From: Zoogloeaceae bacterium
GTDB lineage: Bacteria; Pseudomonadota; Gammaproteobacteria; Burkholderiales; Rhodocyclaceae
DNA length: 50,657 nt
Reading direction: 5' to 3'
Assembly: GCA_016791025.1 (NCBI GenBank)
Contig: JAEUNX010000092.1
Location: 1 to 50,657 of the forward strand
This document shows, piece by piece, positions 42,596 through 50,523 of this stretch (its first letter is position 1; each line of letters begins with the position of its first letter). Under the pieces are notes generated by a model, which had not been told where the DNA came from, did not search any database, and was given only the letters and a program-made list of their open reading frames with translations. Position numbers and translations under genes: made by a program.

Positions 42596-42950
42596 CCATC
42601 CTACATCTCCTTTCCCATTTCAAGTGTCATGGAAGAAGATTGGGAATGCACACCGTAAACAGGTGTCCTGATGTCAATGTATAAGGTTGGGAACACAGAT
42701 CAATCAAAGGCATTATTTGCCGGATGTCGATGTCTAATAGATCGTCGCTCCGTCGCAGACGCTGCACTTTCTTCCGCCCTACGTTTGCTACCGAGGAATG
42801 TCCTCATCGATAACAACTCCTTCACAGGGAGCAAGCAGTTTGGCGCGATAACCTAAGCTAATTGGGAACCCGCTTCAAGATGGCTTCTTGGCCCCATGGG
42901 AACCCCCGCATGCCTTAGGCATTGATGGATTGGCAAATAGGTTAAAGGAG
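42596..42950. other. AT-richer stretch without a supported gene
   Basis: About 355 bases with lower GC than the chromosome around it. No frame with homology, no attC core pair and no terminator were found. An AAAGGAG at 42944-42950 is the ribosome-binding site for the following deacetylase gene. Confidence 0.5.
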
Positions 42951-42957
42951 CAATGAA

Positions 42958-43953
42958 ATCGACGTTTTCCTGACAATCGACACCGAACTTTGGCCGCTCG
43001 GCGTCAATTGGCCAAAAAACAAATTGTCCGATTTGCGCAGGCACCTGACTCCGGAATTTGATCGACAGATCATTGGCCAAACATCATCTGGGCAATTCGG
43101 CATCCCGCACTTCCTGCGCATGATGAACCAATATCATCTTCGCGCAACCTTCTTCGTAGAGTCCTTATTTGCCAGTGCCGTCGGCATGACATTGCTTCGA
43201 CGGATCGTAGACCTAATTCAAGGTGAGGGCCAAGACGTTCAACTACATTTGCATACTGAATGGGTGGGGGAAATTGATTTTTTTAAGACTCAGATTTCCC
43301 GGCAGCAACATCTATGTGCTTACAGCGAAGCGGAGCAAACCAATTTAATTGCCCTGGCGCTCGACAACCTAAACCGAGCTGGTGCAAATAAGGTGTGCGC
43401 GTTTCGGGCGGGAAATTTTCGGGCCAATGCGGCCACGCTGAGAGCCCTTCGGAATAATGGCATTGAAATCGATTCAAGCGTCAACGCCTCAATTTCCGAC
43501 TCCAAATTCGGCCTTGATGCAACAAATCCACTTATCCAACCGTGTTTGTTCGGAGACGTTGTTGAGTTTCCCATCACATGTATTTCTGACTATCCTGGGC
43601 ACCTTCGTCACCTGCAGCTTGCAGCCTGCTCAACGGCTGAGATCGAAAATGCCTTGCTTAGCGCATGGAACGAGCAATGGAAATGCTGTGTGATACTTTT
43701 TCATAGTTTTGAATTAATGCGGACAACGCTTGGATCAGGGCAATCTAACCGAAGAAGCTGGATATCAGCCCGCCGCTTTCGGAAACTATGCCAATTCCTC
43801 GCCCGAAATCGGGACAAATTCTCCACTCGGACATTCGCCGACATCGCGCCTGAAGAGTACCTGAGCAATATCGAACAACGCCACCTGTCATCCCCGATTC
43901 ACTTTACGGCTTTCCGCCACCTTGAACAGCTTGCAGGCAGGATTTGGGGCTGA
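42958..43953 (+). CDS. Polysaccharide deacetylase-like protein with a start-codon problem
   Basis: About 331 residues of a NodB-fold deacetylase relative. In frame it reads IDVFLTIDTELWPLGVNWP, where TIDTE is the first metal/catalytic motif, then HFLRMMNQYHLRATFFVE, DVQLHLHTEWVGE (His-x-His motif), CAFRAGNFRANAATLRAL and VILFHSFELM. The first canonical in-frame start (TTG 43024) would delete the first motif. An ATG at 42953 lies close behind AAAGGAG but is one frame off and stops after six codons; one extra A in the AAA at 42956-42958 would repair it to MKIDVFLTIDTE. A non-canonical ATC start at 42958, 7 bases from AGGAG, is a less likely alternative. GC is lower than in the flanks, which fits horizontal transfer. 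It probably acts on a capsule or O-antigen sugar. Confidence 0.7.
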   Translation: MDVFLTIDTELWPLGVNWPKNKLSDLRRHLTPEFDRQIIGQTSSGQFGIPHFLRMMNQYHLRATFFVESLFASAVGMTLLRRIVDLIQGEGQDVQLHLHTEWVGEIDFFKTQISRQQHLCAYSEAEQTNLIALALDNLNRAGANKVCAFRAGNFRANAATLRALRNNGIEIDSSVNASISDSKFGLDATNPLIQPCLFGDVVEFPITCISDYPGHLRHLQLAACSTAEIENALLSAWNEQWKCCVILFHSFELMRTTLGSGQSNRRSWISARRFRKLCQFLARNRDKFSTRTFADIAPEEYLSNIEQRHLSSPIHFTAFRHLEQLAGRIWG

Positions 43954-44577
43954 GTTGCTTAAGCCCCCCAAGTGCGCGTAGCGCGGACAAGTGACGCGCC
44001 CTCCGCTGGATGGCATGCTGCGGATAACGGCTAAGACCCATCCCCCCTGCAGACCCGCTCTGGATAACTGCCGAAGCAATTGCTTCGGCGGCCAAACGCG
44101 CCGCCGGGTCCTACGGCCTCTCCGTCAAACCTCGGTTATGCCCACTCCGGCCGTCGTGTCGCCACCTCTATCGAGCGATGTGCTCGATCAGCATGTGCTG
44201 CCCGGCTCATGATCTGAAGCACGATCGCGGTTATGCCGACAGGGAGGTGGCGTTCGCTCCGGCGGTGCTCCACGTGGCGGATGTCCATGCCGTGCTCGGT
44301 CATGCGTCTCAGCATGCCGGGGCGCCGGATCGAACTGTCGAGCAGCCAGGCCAGCGCCTTCAGCTGCTCCAGCACTGCGCGGGTCTGGCTTGCGCCCCGC
44401 GGTTAGGGCGGGAGGCTTCGTGGGTGGCCATGCAGTCTGCAATTGGGGGGTCGATCTTCGAGGCAACCAGATCTGGAAAGTTTCGGCCAGGACCGGGCCT
44501 GAACTTCCCTGGTTTCGGGGAGTCAGTTTCGGCAATGGCGCTCGGCTCCGGGCCCTCGCCGTCATCCCGGAGATCCC
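43954..44577. other. Intergenic remnant region with a 20-base palindrome
   Basis: About 620 bases with no convincing gene. At 44070-44089 there is a perfect 20-base palindrome (GCCGAAGCAA/TTGCTTCGGC). GGATAAC occurs twice, at 44033-44039 and 44062-44068. A minus-strand frame at 44136-44375 starts LEQLKALAWLLDSSIRRPG, reminiscent of the first helix of DUF4112, but then loses all similarity; it may be a gene fragment. The region marks the right edge of the accessory island. Confidence 0.4.
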
Positions 44578-45555
44578 GTGTCCGAACGCTCGCCTTCCCC
44601 GTTGGCATCGCCCCGCTCCTCCGCTTTGGACGCTAGCGCTCTGCCGATCACAGTGCTGATGAACGCGGAGTCCGGCAGCAATGACAAGGCCGATGCCCGG
44701 GCGGCCATTAGCCGAGCCGTCGAGGAGAGTGGGCGCAAGTTGGAGATTGTTGTCGCCCGCCGCCCTCGGGATTTGCCGGGCCTGGCGCGCCGGGCGGCGG
44801 AGCGGGGGCCGTGCATCCTTGCCGCGGCGGGAGGCGACGGAACCCTCAATGCGGTGGCTGAAGTGGCCCGGGAGAAGAATCTGCCGCTCGGGATCATTCC
44901 ACTGGGCACCTTCAATTACTTCGCCCGGGATCTGGGCATCCCGGAGGACCCGGCCGGCGCCGCCCGCGTCCTGACGGAAGGCCAGCCTCGCCGGGTGGCG
45001 GCAGGGTTCGCCAACGGCCGCATCTTCCTCAACAATGCCAGCTTTGGGCTCTACCGGCGCTTGATCGAAGAACGGGAAACGCATAAGCGGCGCTTTGGCC
45101 GCCGCCGGCTCGTCGCGCTGTTCTCGGCGCTGGCGACATTGTTGCAACGCCACCGTGTTTATCACTTACATCTGGAAGTGAATGGCGAGCCGGTGGCGTT
45201 TTCCACGCTCTCGGTATTTTTCGGCCGCAATGCCTTGCAGCTCGAACAGTTGGGGCTAGACGAGGCCCTTTGTGTCGCCCGCGGCGAACTCGCCGTCCTG
45301 GCCCCGCGGGAAGTTGGCCGCTTGAGAATGCTTGGGCTGATGTTGCAAGGTGCCCTCGGGCAACTCGAGACAGCCGCGGACCTCCGCCAAGGGTGCGCCC
45401 GCCGGGTGGAGATCAAGCGTCTGGGTGGGGGCGGCCAACGCATCAAGGTGGCCATCGACGGGGAAGTGGCCGAATGCAGGCTGCCGTTGGTGGTCGAGTC
45501 GATCCCGGAGGCCTTGTGGATGATGGTGCCGACCGCACCGGAGCGGGAGCGATGA
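44578..45555 (+). CDS. Diacylglycerol kinase-family lipid kinase
   Basis: A 325-residue protein of the DagK/YegS/sphingosine-kinase family, expected to phosphorylate a lipid hydroxyl with ATP. ITVLMNAESGSNDKADAR is the first strand region; LAAAGGDGTLNAVAEVA holds the GGDGT nucleotide motif; IPLGTFNYFARDLGIPEDPA is the signature of the bacterial DagK catalytic domain. The C-terminal beta-sandwich includes IKVAIDGEVAECRLPLVVES. It starts at a GTG with GGAG 6 bases upstream. Its stop overlaps the start of the phosphoesterase gene (ATGA); this pair occurs together in many proteobacteria. Confidence 0.9.
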   Translation: MSERSPSPLASPRSSALDASALPITVLMNAESGSNDKADARAAISRAVEESGRKLEIVVARRPRDLPGLARRAAERGPCILAAAGGDGTLNAVAEVAREKNLPLGIIPLGTFNYFARDLGIPEDPAGAARVLTEGQPRRVAAGFANGRIFLNNASFGLYRRLIEERETHKRRFGRRRLVALFSALATLLQRHRVYHLHLEVNGEPVAFSTLSVFFGRNALQLEQLGLDEALCVARGELAVLAPREVGRLRMLGLMLQGALGQLETAADLRQGCARRVEIKRLGGGGQRIKVAIDGEVAECRLPLVVESIPEALWMMVPTAPERER

Positions 45556-46409
45556 CGGCCATGACCCGGATCGCCCATATTTCGGACACCCATTTCGGCA
45601 CCGAGCAGCCACGGGTCTGCGCCGCACTCCGGGACGCCCTCCTGCACGAATCGCCCGACCTGGTGGCGCTCACGGGGGACGTCACCCAGCGCGCCCGAGC
45701 GTCCCAGTTTCGCGCAGCCCGGATCTTTGTCGATAGCCTTTCGCCCCTGCCGGTGTTGGTCTTACCAGGGAACCATGACATTCCCCTGTTCGACTTCGTG
45801 ACGCGCCTCGCCGCGCCCTATCGCAACTTTCGCCGCCATTTCGGCGCGGATCTGGCGCCCCTTTGGCAGAGCGGCCAAGTGGCGGTACTCGGATTCAATT
45901 CCACCCATCGGCTGCGCCACAAGAACGGCGTCATCGCGCCGGACGATGTGGACGCCATTGCTTCCCGCTTGGCGGCGGTGCCCCAGACCTTCAAGATCGT
46001 CGCCCTGCATCATCCGCTCGCCAGCGCCACGGCCGAAGACATCCATAATTGCGCCCGGGGAAAGGACGCTGCGATCGACGCCTGGACGGCAGCCGGTGCA
46101 GACCTGTTCTTGTCCGGCCACATTCACCTGGCTTACTGCCTGGCGATAGGCCGCGCTCCCCACCGTGCAGTGGCGGCCAATGCCGGCACGGCTGTTTCAC
46201 ACCGACGACGACGGGGCATGACGAACTCTTTCAACCTTGTCGACCTGGTGATCGGCGGCCAGCACAGCTTGAGAATCACACGCCTCGACTACGATACTGC
46301 CGGCGAGGAGTTCGTGGCGGCGCATCGATGGATGGCGACGAGGGGGCCGGCGGGTTGGACGGTGACGGACGGGAAAATGGGCGAGCCCGACGCCGCAAAG
46401 CCTTATTGA
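45552..46409 (+). CDS. Metallophosphoesterase, Icc/CpdA type
   Basis: A 285-residue calcineurin-like phosphoesterase. All metal motifs are present: RIAHISDTHFGTEQP, LVALTGDVTQRARASQF, VLVLPGNHDIPLFD, IVALHHPLAS and LFLSGHIHLAY. The size and the ISDTHFG start match CpdA/Icc and related lipid phosphatases. The substrate is not evident; coupling to a lipid kinase suggests a phospholipid or lipid-linked substrate. It starts inside the stop of the kinase gene. It is followed by 420 bases without a gene. Confidence 0.9.
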   Translation: MTAMTRIAHISDTHFGTEQPRVCAALRDALLHESPDLVALTGDVTQRARASQFRAARIFVDSLSPLPVLVLPGNHDIPLFDFVTRLAAPYRNFRRHFGADLAPLWQSGQVAVLGFNSTHRLRHKNGVIAPDDVDAIASRLAAVPQTFKIVALHHPLASATAEDIHNCARGKDAAIDAWTAAGADLFLSGHIHLAYCLAIGRAPHRAVAANAGTAVSHRRRRGMTNSFNLVDLVIGGQHSLRITRLDYDTAGEEFVAAHRWMATRGPAGWTVTDGKMGEPDAAKPY

Positions 46410-46830
46410 CGGCGCCAGTCACGGACGGGATGGGGGCGCGCACCAGGGCAAGCCTACCGGCCCGATCGCCACCCGGTAGGGCGACGCCCTCCAGGTACGT
46501 CGGGCGACCCGCCTCCGCGTCGACGCTCCACCGGCTCCGGCCTTGAGCCCCTCAGCCGCCCCTCGCCGCTTAGGACGGGATTCACGATAAAGATCGCTCA
46601 TTCTTGGCCAGAGCCCTGAGGCCCTCGCTACGGCGATCGGGCCGGATCTGGAACAAATCGGGAGGTAGTGCGACTGACGCATTGGAGTGGAGGCCCGGGA
46701 GCCCTACGAGGTAGGATGATCTCTTCCCTCGGCCGGTCCCTCCATGATGGGCTTAGCGGCCCAAGCCGGCACCCCGGTCAGGGTCGTCGGCGATTGCGGC
46801 GCACCATCCCCTGCCATTGCGGAGTCGAAC
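46410..46830. other. Leader region upstream of the metal-handling operon
   Basis: No supported gene. A stem CCTACCGG (46453-46460) / CCGGTAGG (46473-46480) lies 45 bases after the phosphoesterase stop and may end that transcript, but has no T-tract. The remaining sequence up to 46830 should hold the promoter of the following operon. I compared it by eye with cobalamin, manganese and nickel-cobalt riboswitches and saw no convincing match. Confidence 0.4.
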
Positions 46831-47958
46831 GTGCCCTTTCGATCGGAAAAGACCTGGTTCCATGCTGGGCATATCCCTAGCGGGGCCGGCCAGGCCCTGA
46901 TTGCGGCGCTGTTGTTTGGCGCCAGTACGCCTCTCGTCAAACTATTGACCGGCGAATTGTCTCCGGTCGGGCTGGCGGGCCTGTTGTACCTGGGCAGCGG
47001 CCTGGGCCTGGCATGCGCCCGGTGTCTGCGCGATGGCGGCTGGCAGCCCAGCGGGATGCGGGCGACCGAGTGGCCCTGGTTGGGCGGGGCCGTCGTCGCC
47101 GGGGGAATTCTTGGGCCGGTGCTGTTGGTCCTGGGCCTGACCCGAACCGGGGCCGGCACCGCCTCGCTGCTGCTCAATCTGGAAGCGGTTCTGACTGCCG
47201 GATTGGCGTGGATGGCATTCAAGGAGCCTACGGATCGCCGGATTGTGCTTGGCATGGCCCTCATCGTCGCCGGGGGGTTGGCTCTATCGTGGCCGTCATC
47301 CCAGGCCGGCATTTCAGCCGGGTTAGGTCCGCTCGCGGTGGCCGGAGCCTGCCTGTGCTGGGCCATCGACAACAACCTGACGCGCAAGGTCGCGGCCTCG
47401 GACGCTCTTTTTGTCGCGAGTGTTAAAGGGCTTGTGGCCGGGGTAGCCAACCTGAGTCTGGCGCTTTCACTGGGGGAGGCCCTGCCGGAGTGGCGGCTCG
47501 CCGGCACGGTGATGGTCTTGGGTCTGTTTGGCTACGGCGTAAGCCTTGTCCTCTTCGTGCGGGCACTGCGAGCGCTGGGCACCGCCCGGACGGGCGCCTA
47601 TTTCTCCACCGCCCCTTTTCTTGGCGCGGCTCTGAGCATCACATTGCTCGGCGAACCAACGCCTGCGCCGTTCTGGGCGGCAACTGTCCTCATGGCCATC
47701 GGGGTGGGTCTCCACCTCTCCGAGCGCCACGACCATGAGCATCAACACGAGGCGCTCGCCCACGCACACTCCCATGTCCATGACGAACACCATCAGCACG
47801 AGCACGATTTTGCGTGGGACGGCCGGGAACCGCATCGCCATGCCCATCAACACATGCCACTAAGACACACTCATCCGCACTTTCCTGACATCCATCACCG
47901 GCATCCGCACGGAGGCAAGGGCGAGGCACCCCCAGGAGGGTCTCCTCAGGCAGAATGA
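46831..47958 (+). CDS. EamA/DMT-family transporter with a histidine-rich tail
   Basis: A 375-residue membrane protein with about ten hydrophobic helices in two EamA repeats (ALIAALLFGASTPLVKLLTG, LLNLEAVLTAGLAWMAFKEP; then GACLCWAIDNNLTRKVA and FFLGAALSITLLGEP-like PFLGAALSITLLGEPTPAPF). After about residue 300 a cytoplasmic or periplasmic tail holds some 23 His within about 63 residues (HDHEHQHEALAHAHSHVHDE and further). Such tails bind Ni, Co, Zn or Cu. EamA proteins usually export small metabolites, so the tail points to a metal or metallophore role. The GTG at 46831 has GGAG at an ideal 6-8 bases; the frame extends to an ATG at 46744 without helix or similarity. It starts a three-gene unit with a HupE/UreJ-type gene 28 bases downstream. 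Confidence 0.85.
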   Translation: MPFRSEKTWFHAGHIPSGAGQALIAALLFGASTPLVKLLTGELSPVGLAGLLYLGSGLGLACARCLRDGGWQPSGMRATEWPWLGGAVVAGGILGPVLLVLGLTRTGAGTASLLLNLEAVLTAGLAWMAFKEPTDRRIVLGMALIVAGGLALSWPSSQAGISAGLGPLAVAGACLCWAIDNNLTRKVAASDALFVASVKGLVAGVANLSLALSLGEALPEWRLAGTVMVLGLFGYGVSLVLFVRALRALGTARTGAYFSTAPFLGAALSITLLGEPTPAPFWAATVLMAIGVGLHLSERHDHEHQHEALAHAHSHVHDEHHQHEHDFAWDGREPHRHAHQHMPLRHTHPHFPDIHHRHPHGGKGEAPPGGSPQAE

Positions 47959-47986
47959 TCGGCCCTTGGAAACCGAGCCCTCCTTG

Positions 47987-48691
47987 ATGGTGAGCTTTGA
48001 ATTTGCCCAGCGCCTCCGCCTTCTGCTTCCTCTCGCCCTTTGGCTCGGCGCCAGGTCTCCGGCCTGGGCCCACGGTGTGGCCGAAGGCGATGCCCGATTC
48101 ATCGAACAGGCGAGCGGCGCCCAGTGGGGCCCGTTTGTTTACCTCGGCGCCAAACACATGGCGACGGGCTACGATCACCTGTTATTCCTGTTCGGGGTGC
48201 TGTTCTTCATCTATCGGATGAAGGACGTGGCGGTCTATGTCACGCTGTTCGCTGTCGGCCACAGTGCCACGCTGCTCTATGGCGTACTGAGCGGTACCCA
48301 CGTCGACGCTTATCTTGTGGATGCCCTGATCGGCCTGTCGGTCGTCTATAAGGCCCTGGACAATTTGGGCGCCTACAAAGTGTGGTTCGGTATTCAGCCC
48401 AACCCGAAGGCCGCGGTCCTGACCTTCGGTCTTTTCCACGGCTTGGGGCTAGCGACCAAGTTGCAGGATTTCCGCCTGCCGGCCGACGGCTTGGTAACCA
48501 ACATTCTCGCCTTTAATGTCGGCGTCGAGATCGGCCAGATTCTCGCCCTGGGGGCGATCTTGATCGCGATGGACGCTTGGCGCCGCGACCACGCCTTCGC
48601 CCGCCAAGCGTTCGCCTCGAATGTGTTGCTTATGGCCGCGGGATTTGCCCTGATCGGCTACCAGCTGACCGGATTTATGCTGAAATCCTAA
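47987..48691 (+). CDS. HupE/UreJ-type membrane protein
   Basis: A 234-residue membrane protein of the HupE/UreJ_2 group, a family linked to nickel or cobalt supply for hydrogenase and urease, although related groups have no known metal. A signal peptide (ending SPAWA) would leave His-Gly at the mature N terminus. KHMATGYDHLLFLFGVLFFI, YVTLFAVGHSATLLYGVLSG and TFGLFHGLGLATKLQDFRLP carry the conserved membrane Asp/His residues that would form the metal path; six to seven helices are seen. The ATG at 47987 is chosen for the signal peptide; a TTG at 47966 is possible. No urease or hydrogenase gene is in the window. Confidence 0.87.
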   Translation: MVSFEFAQRLRLLLPLALWLGARSPAWAHGVAEGDARFIEQASGAQWGPFVYLGAKHMATGYDHLLFLFGVLFFIYRMKDVAVYVTLFAVGHSATLLYGVLSGTHVDAYLVDALIGLSVVYKALDNLGAYKVWFGIQPNPKAAVLTFGLFHGLGLATKLQDFRLPADGLVTNILAFNVGVEIGQILALGAILIAMDAWRRDHAFARQAFASNVLLMAAGFALIGYQLTGFMLKS

Positions 48692-48701
48692 GGATTGGCC
48701 G

Positions 48702-49289
48702 ATGAACGACTCTTCCCCCCGCCACGAACTTCACGACATTTCCGATCTGGATCCCAATGGCCTGCCCTCTGCCAAGCGCCTGATCCAGGCCAGCCTTGTC
48801 GCCCTCGCCGTCGCCGGGGGGGTGCTGACCATTGCCATCCTTCCCGCTGAGTATGGCCTCGACCCAACCGGGCTTGGTGGCAAGTTGGGCCTGACCGCCC
48901 TTCACTCAGCCAGCGTCAGAACTCCGCCCGCGCCTCAGGGACCGCTGCAACAACACGTAGCCCCCTATCGCACCAATACGGTGACCGTCACCCTGGCGCC
49001 CCGTCAGGGCGCAGAAATCAAGGCAGTGATGGAGGAGGGGCAAAGTTTCGTCTTCGAATGGGCGTCCGAAAACGGCCCCGTCTACGTCGACATGCACGGC
49101 GACCCTCCAAATGCCCCGAAAGATGTCTTCACGAGCTACTGGACCGGTGCCGACCAGTTCAGCGCTCGCGGCAACTTTCAAGCCCCTTTCAAGGGTAATC
49201 ATGGCTGGTATTGGGAGAATCGAACCGATCATCCGGTGACCATTCGCCTCAAGACGAGCGGATTCTACGAATCCCTTTTCATGCCCTGA
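48702..49289 (+). CDS. Membrane-anchored periplasmic protein of a HupE-linked family
   Basis: A 195-residue protein with a short cytoplasmic N terminus (MNDSSPRHELHDISDLDPNG), one membrane helix (about residues 29-49) and then VLPAEYGLDPTG-like ILPAEYGLDPTGLGGKLGLT, a conserved motif. The periplasmic domain has a beta-rich pattern (TVTVTLAPRQGAEIKAVMEE, VFEWASENGPVYVDMHGD, GNHGWYWENRTDHPVTIRLK). Proteins like this are found next to HupE/UreJ-type genes in many proteobacteria and are called transmembrane anchor proteins, with no known function. AAGG lies 8 bases before the ATG, and the HupE gene ends 10 bases upstream, so they belong to one operon. Confidence 0.82.
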   Translation: MNDSSPRHELHDISDLDPNGLPSAKRLIQASLVALAVAGGVLTIAILPAEYGLDPTGLGGKLGLTALHSASVRTPPAPQGPLQQHVAPYRTNTVTVTLAPRQGAEIKAVMEEGQSFVFEWASENGPVYVDMHGDPPNAPKDVFTSYWTGADQFSARGNFQAPFKGNHGWYWENRTDHPVTIRLKTSGFYESLFMP

Positions 49290-49362
49290 ACCGACCCGAA
49301 CCACCGCGCGACCACACTCATGGCCTGACAGGGGGATGGACGGTGCCCTGTCGCACGCCCGA

Positions 49363-49818
49363 TCACGCGACGGCGTCGCGGCACAACAGCAAGTGATTCA
49401 CGACGAAGGCGAGCACCACCTCCTGGCGTTGATTTTTGGCCCGGTACTTGAGGCGGGCGATGCCGCGATCGGGTTTGGATTTCGATGGCCGGACCTCCAG
49501 CACTTCCACCTCGCAATGCAGGGTGTCGTTGGGACGCACCGGGGCGAGCCAGCGCAGTTCGTCGATGCCGGGCGAACCGATGCTGGAGTCAAGAAAGATG
49601 CCGCTCTGGATGAAGAGGCGGAAGCAGACGCCCAGGGATTGGAAGCCGCTGGCGATCAACCCACCGTAGGGCGATTGGGCGGCCGCCTGGACATCCAGAT
49701 GAAAAGGCTGGGGGTCGTAGCGCCAAGCAAACTCGATGATGTCCCCTTCGGTAAGGGTCAGTCCATTGGTCTTGAAGGTCTGACCAACCACCAGGTCGTC
49801 CAGATAACGAGTGTCCAT
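49363..49818 (-). CDS. MaoC-family dehydratase
   Basis: A 151-residue single hotdog protein of the MaoC enoyl-CoA hydratase family. LTLTEGDIIEFAWRYDPQPF and HLDVQAAAQSPYGGLIASGF carry the hydratase region; DELRWLAPVRPNDTLHCEVE and GIARLKYRAKNQRQEVVLAF complete the fold. The usual DxNPxH is changed to DPQPFH, which is common in the short MaoC group. GGAAAGG lies upstream of the ATG. It stands alone, convergent with the operon on its left. A role in acyl-CoA metabolism is likely; the substrate is unknown. Confidence 0.88.
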   Translation of the reverse strand: MDTRYLDDLVVGQTFKTNGLTLTEGDIIEFAWRYDPQPFHLDVQAAAQSPYGGLIASGFQSLGVCFRLFIQSGIFLDSSIGSPGIDELRWLAPVRPNDTLHCEVEVLEVRPSKSKPDRGIARLKYRAKNQRQEVVLAFVVNHLLLCRDAVA

Positions 49819-50076
49819 GCGTGCGCCTTTCCAGGAAATGTGGCCGCACTATAGCCGAGGCGCCCGGCGACCAGGCTTCCCCGCGCCGCAATGGCCTCTG
49901 TAAGCTTGTGGGCGATCGCTACGACAAAGGGTCAGTTGGCGGGGTGTGGCCCACCGGCAAGGACGCCGAGGAGGTAAGGCGTGCCTTGAAGACGGCTTCT
50001 GCCGGGCCCCGCCCGCGGAATTGACCGCGGATGCCCTCCGCGGCCACCCCAAAATCGAGATCGGAGGAAGGATCCC

Positions 50077-50523
50077 ATGAAACGCTATAGCAAGGACCCG
50101 GCGGCCATCGCAGCCCTGAGTCCAGAGCAGTACCGAGTCACCCAGCAAAATGGCACTGAATACCCAGGCACGGGTGAGTATCTGCATAACCACGCAGCCG
50201 GAATCTACGTGGACGTGGTCTCCGGCGAGCCCCTGTTCGCCTCCAGCGACAAGTTTGAGTCAGGCTGCGGCTGGCCCAGCTTCACCAAGCCCATCACGCC
50301 CGCCCACGTCCAAGAGTTGCGGGACATCAGCCACGGCATGATCCGCACGGAGGTGCGGTCTGCCCACGGCGACAGCCATCTCGGCCATGTCTTCCCGGAC
50401 GGGCCACGGGACCGGGGCGGCTTGCGCTACTGCATCAATTCCGCTTCTCTGCGGTTTATCCCGCTGGAGCAGATGGAAGCCGAGGGCTACGGGGAATACA
50501 TCAATCAAGTGGAGGAACGGTGA
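50077..50523 (+). CDS. msrB: Peptide-methionine (R)-S-oxide reductase, zinc-free type
   Basis: A 148-residue MsrB that repairs the R form of methionine sulfoxide. [34 protein letters not shown] and [20 protein letters not shown] are the family blocks. The catalytic Cys is in [11 protein letters not shown] and the resolving Cys probably in SGCGWPS. The two CxxC zinc motifs of E. coli MsrB are replaced here ([11 protein letters not shown] and RSAHGDSHL), so it is a zinc-free form. GGAGGA lies upstream. The stop overlaps the msrA start by one base. The 258 bases between the MaoC gene and msrB hold nothing recognisable. Confidence 0.95.
   Translation: MKRYSKDPAAIAALSPEQYRVTQQNGTEYPGTGEYLHNHAAGIYVDVVSGEPLFASSDKFESGCGWPSFTKPITPAHVQELRDISHGMIRTEVRSAHGDSHLGHVFPDGPRDRGGLRYCINSASLRFIPLEQMEAEGYGEYINQVEER

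Noticed and set aside
44028..44130. A third attC site (GGATAAC ... GTTATGC)
   Set aside because: The outer cores do not fit RYYYAAC/GTTRRRY well, and the inner arms pair poorly; kept only as a palindrome.
44136..44375. A DUF4112-like small protein
   Set aside because: Only the first about 20 residues resemble the family; the rest has no similarity, so it is at best a fragment.
44188..45165. A 325-codon minus-strand frame opposite the lipid kinase
   Set aside because: Low-complexity Arg/Pro-rich product; the plus-strand kinase has all its motifs and a proper start.
46410..46830. A metal or cobalamin riboswitch upstream of the His-rich transporter gene
   Set aside because: The conserved boxes of the known classes could not be found by eye; a covariance-model search would be decisive.
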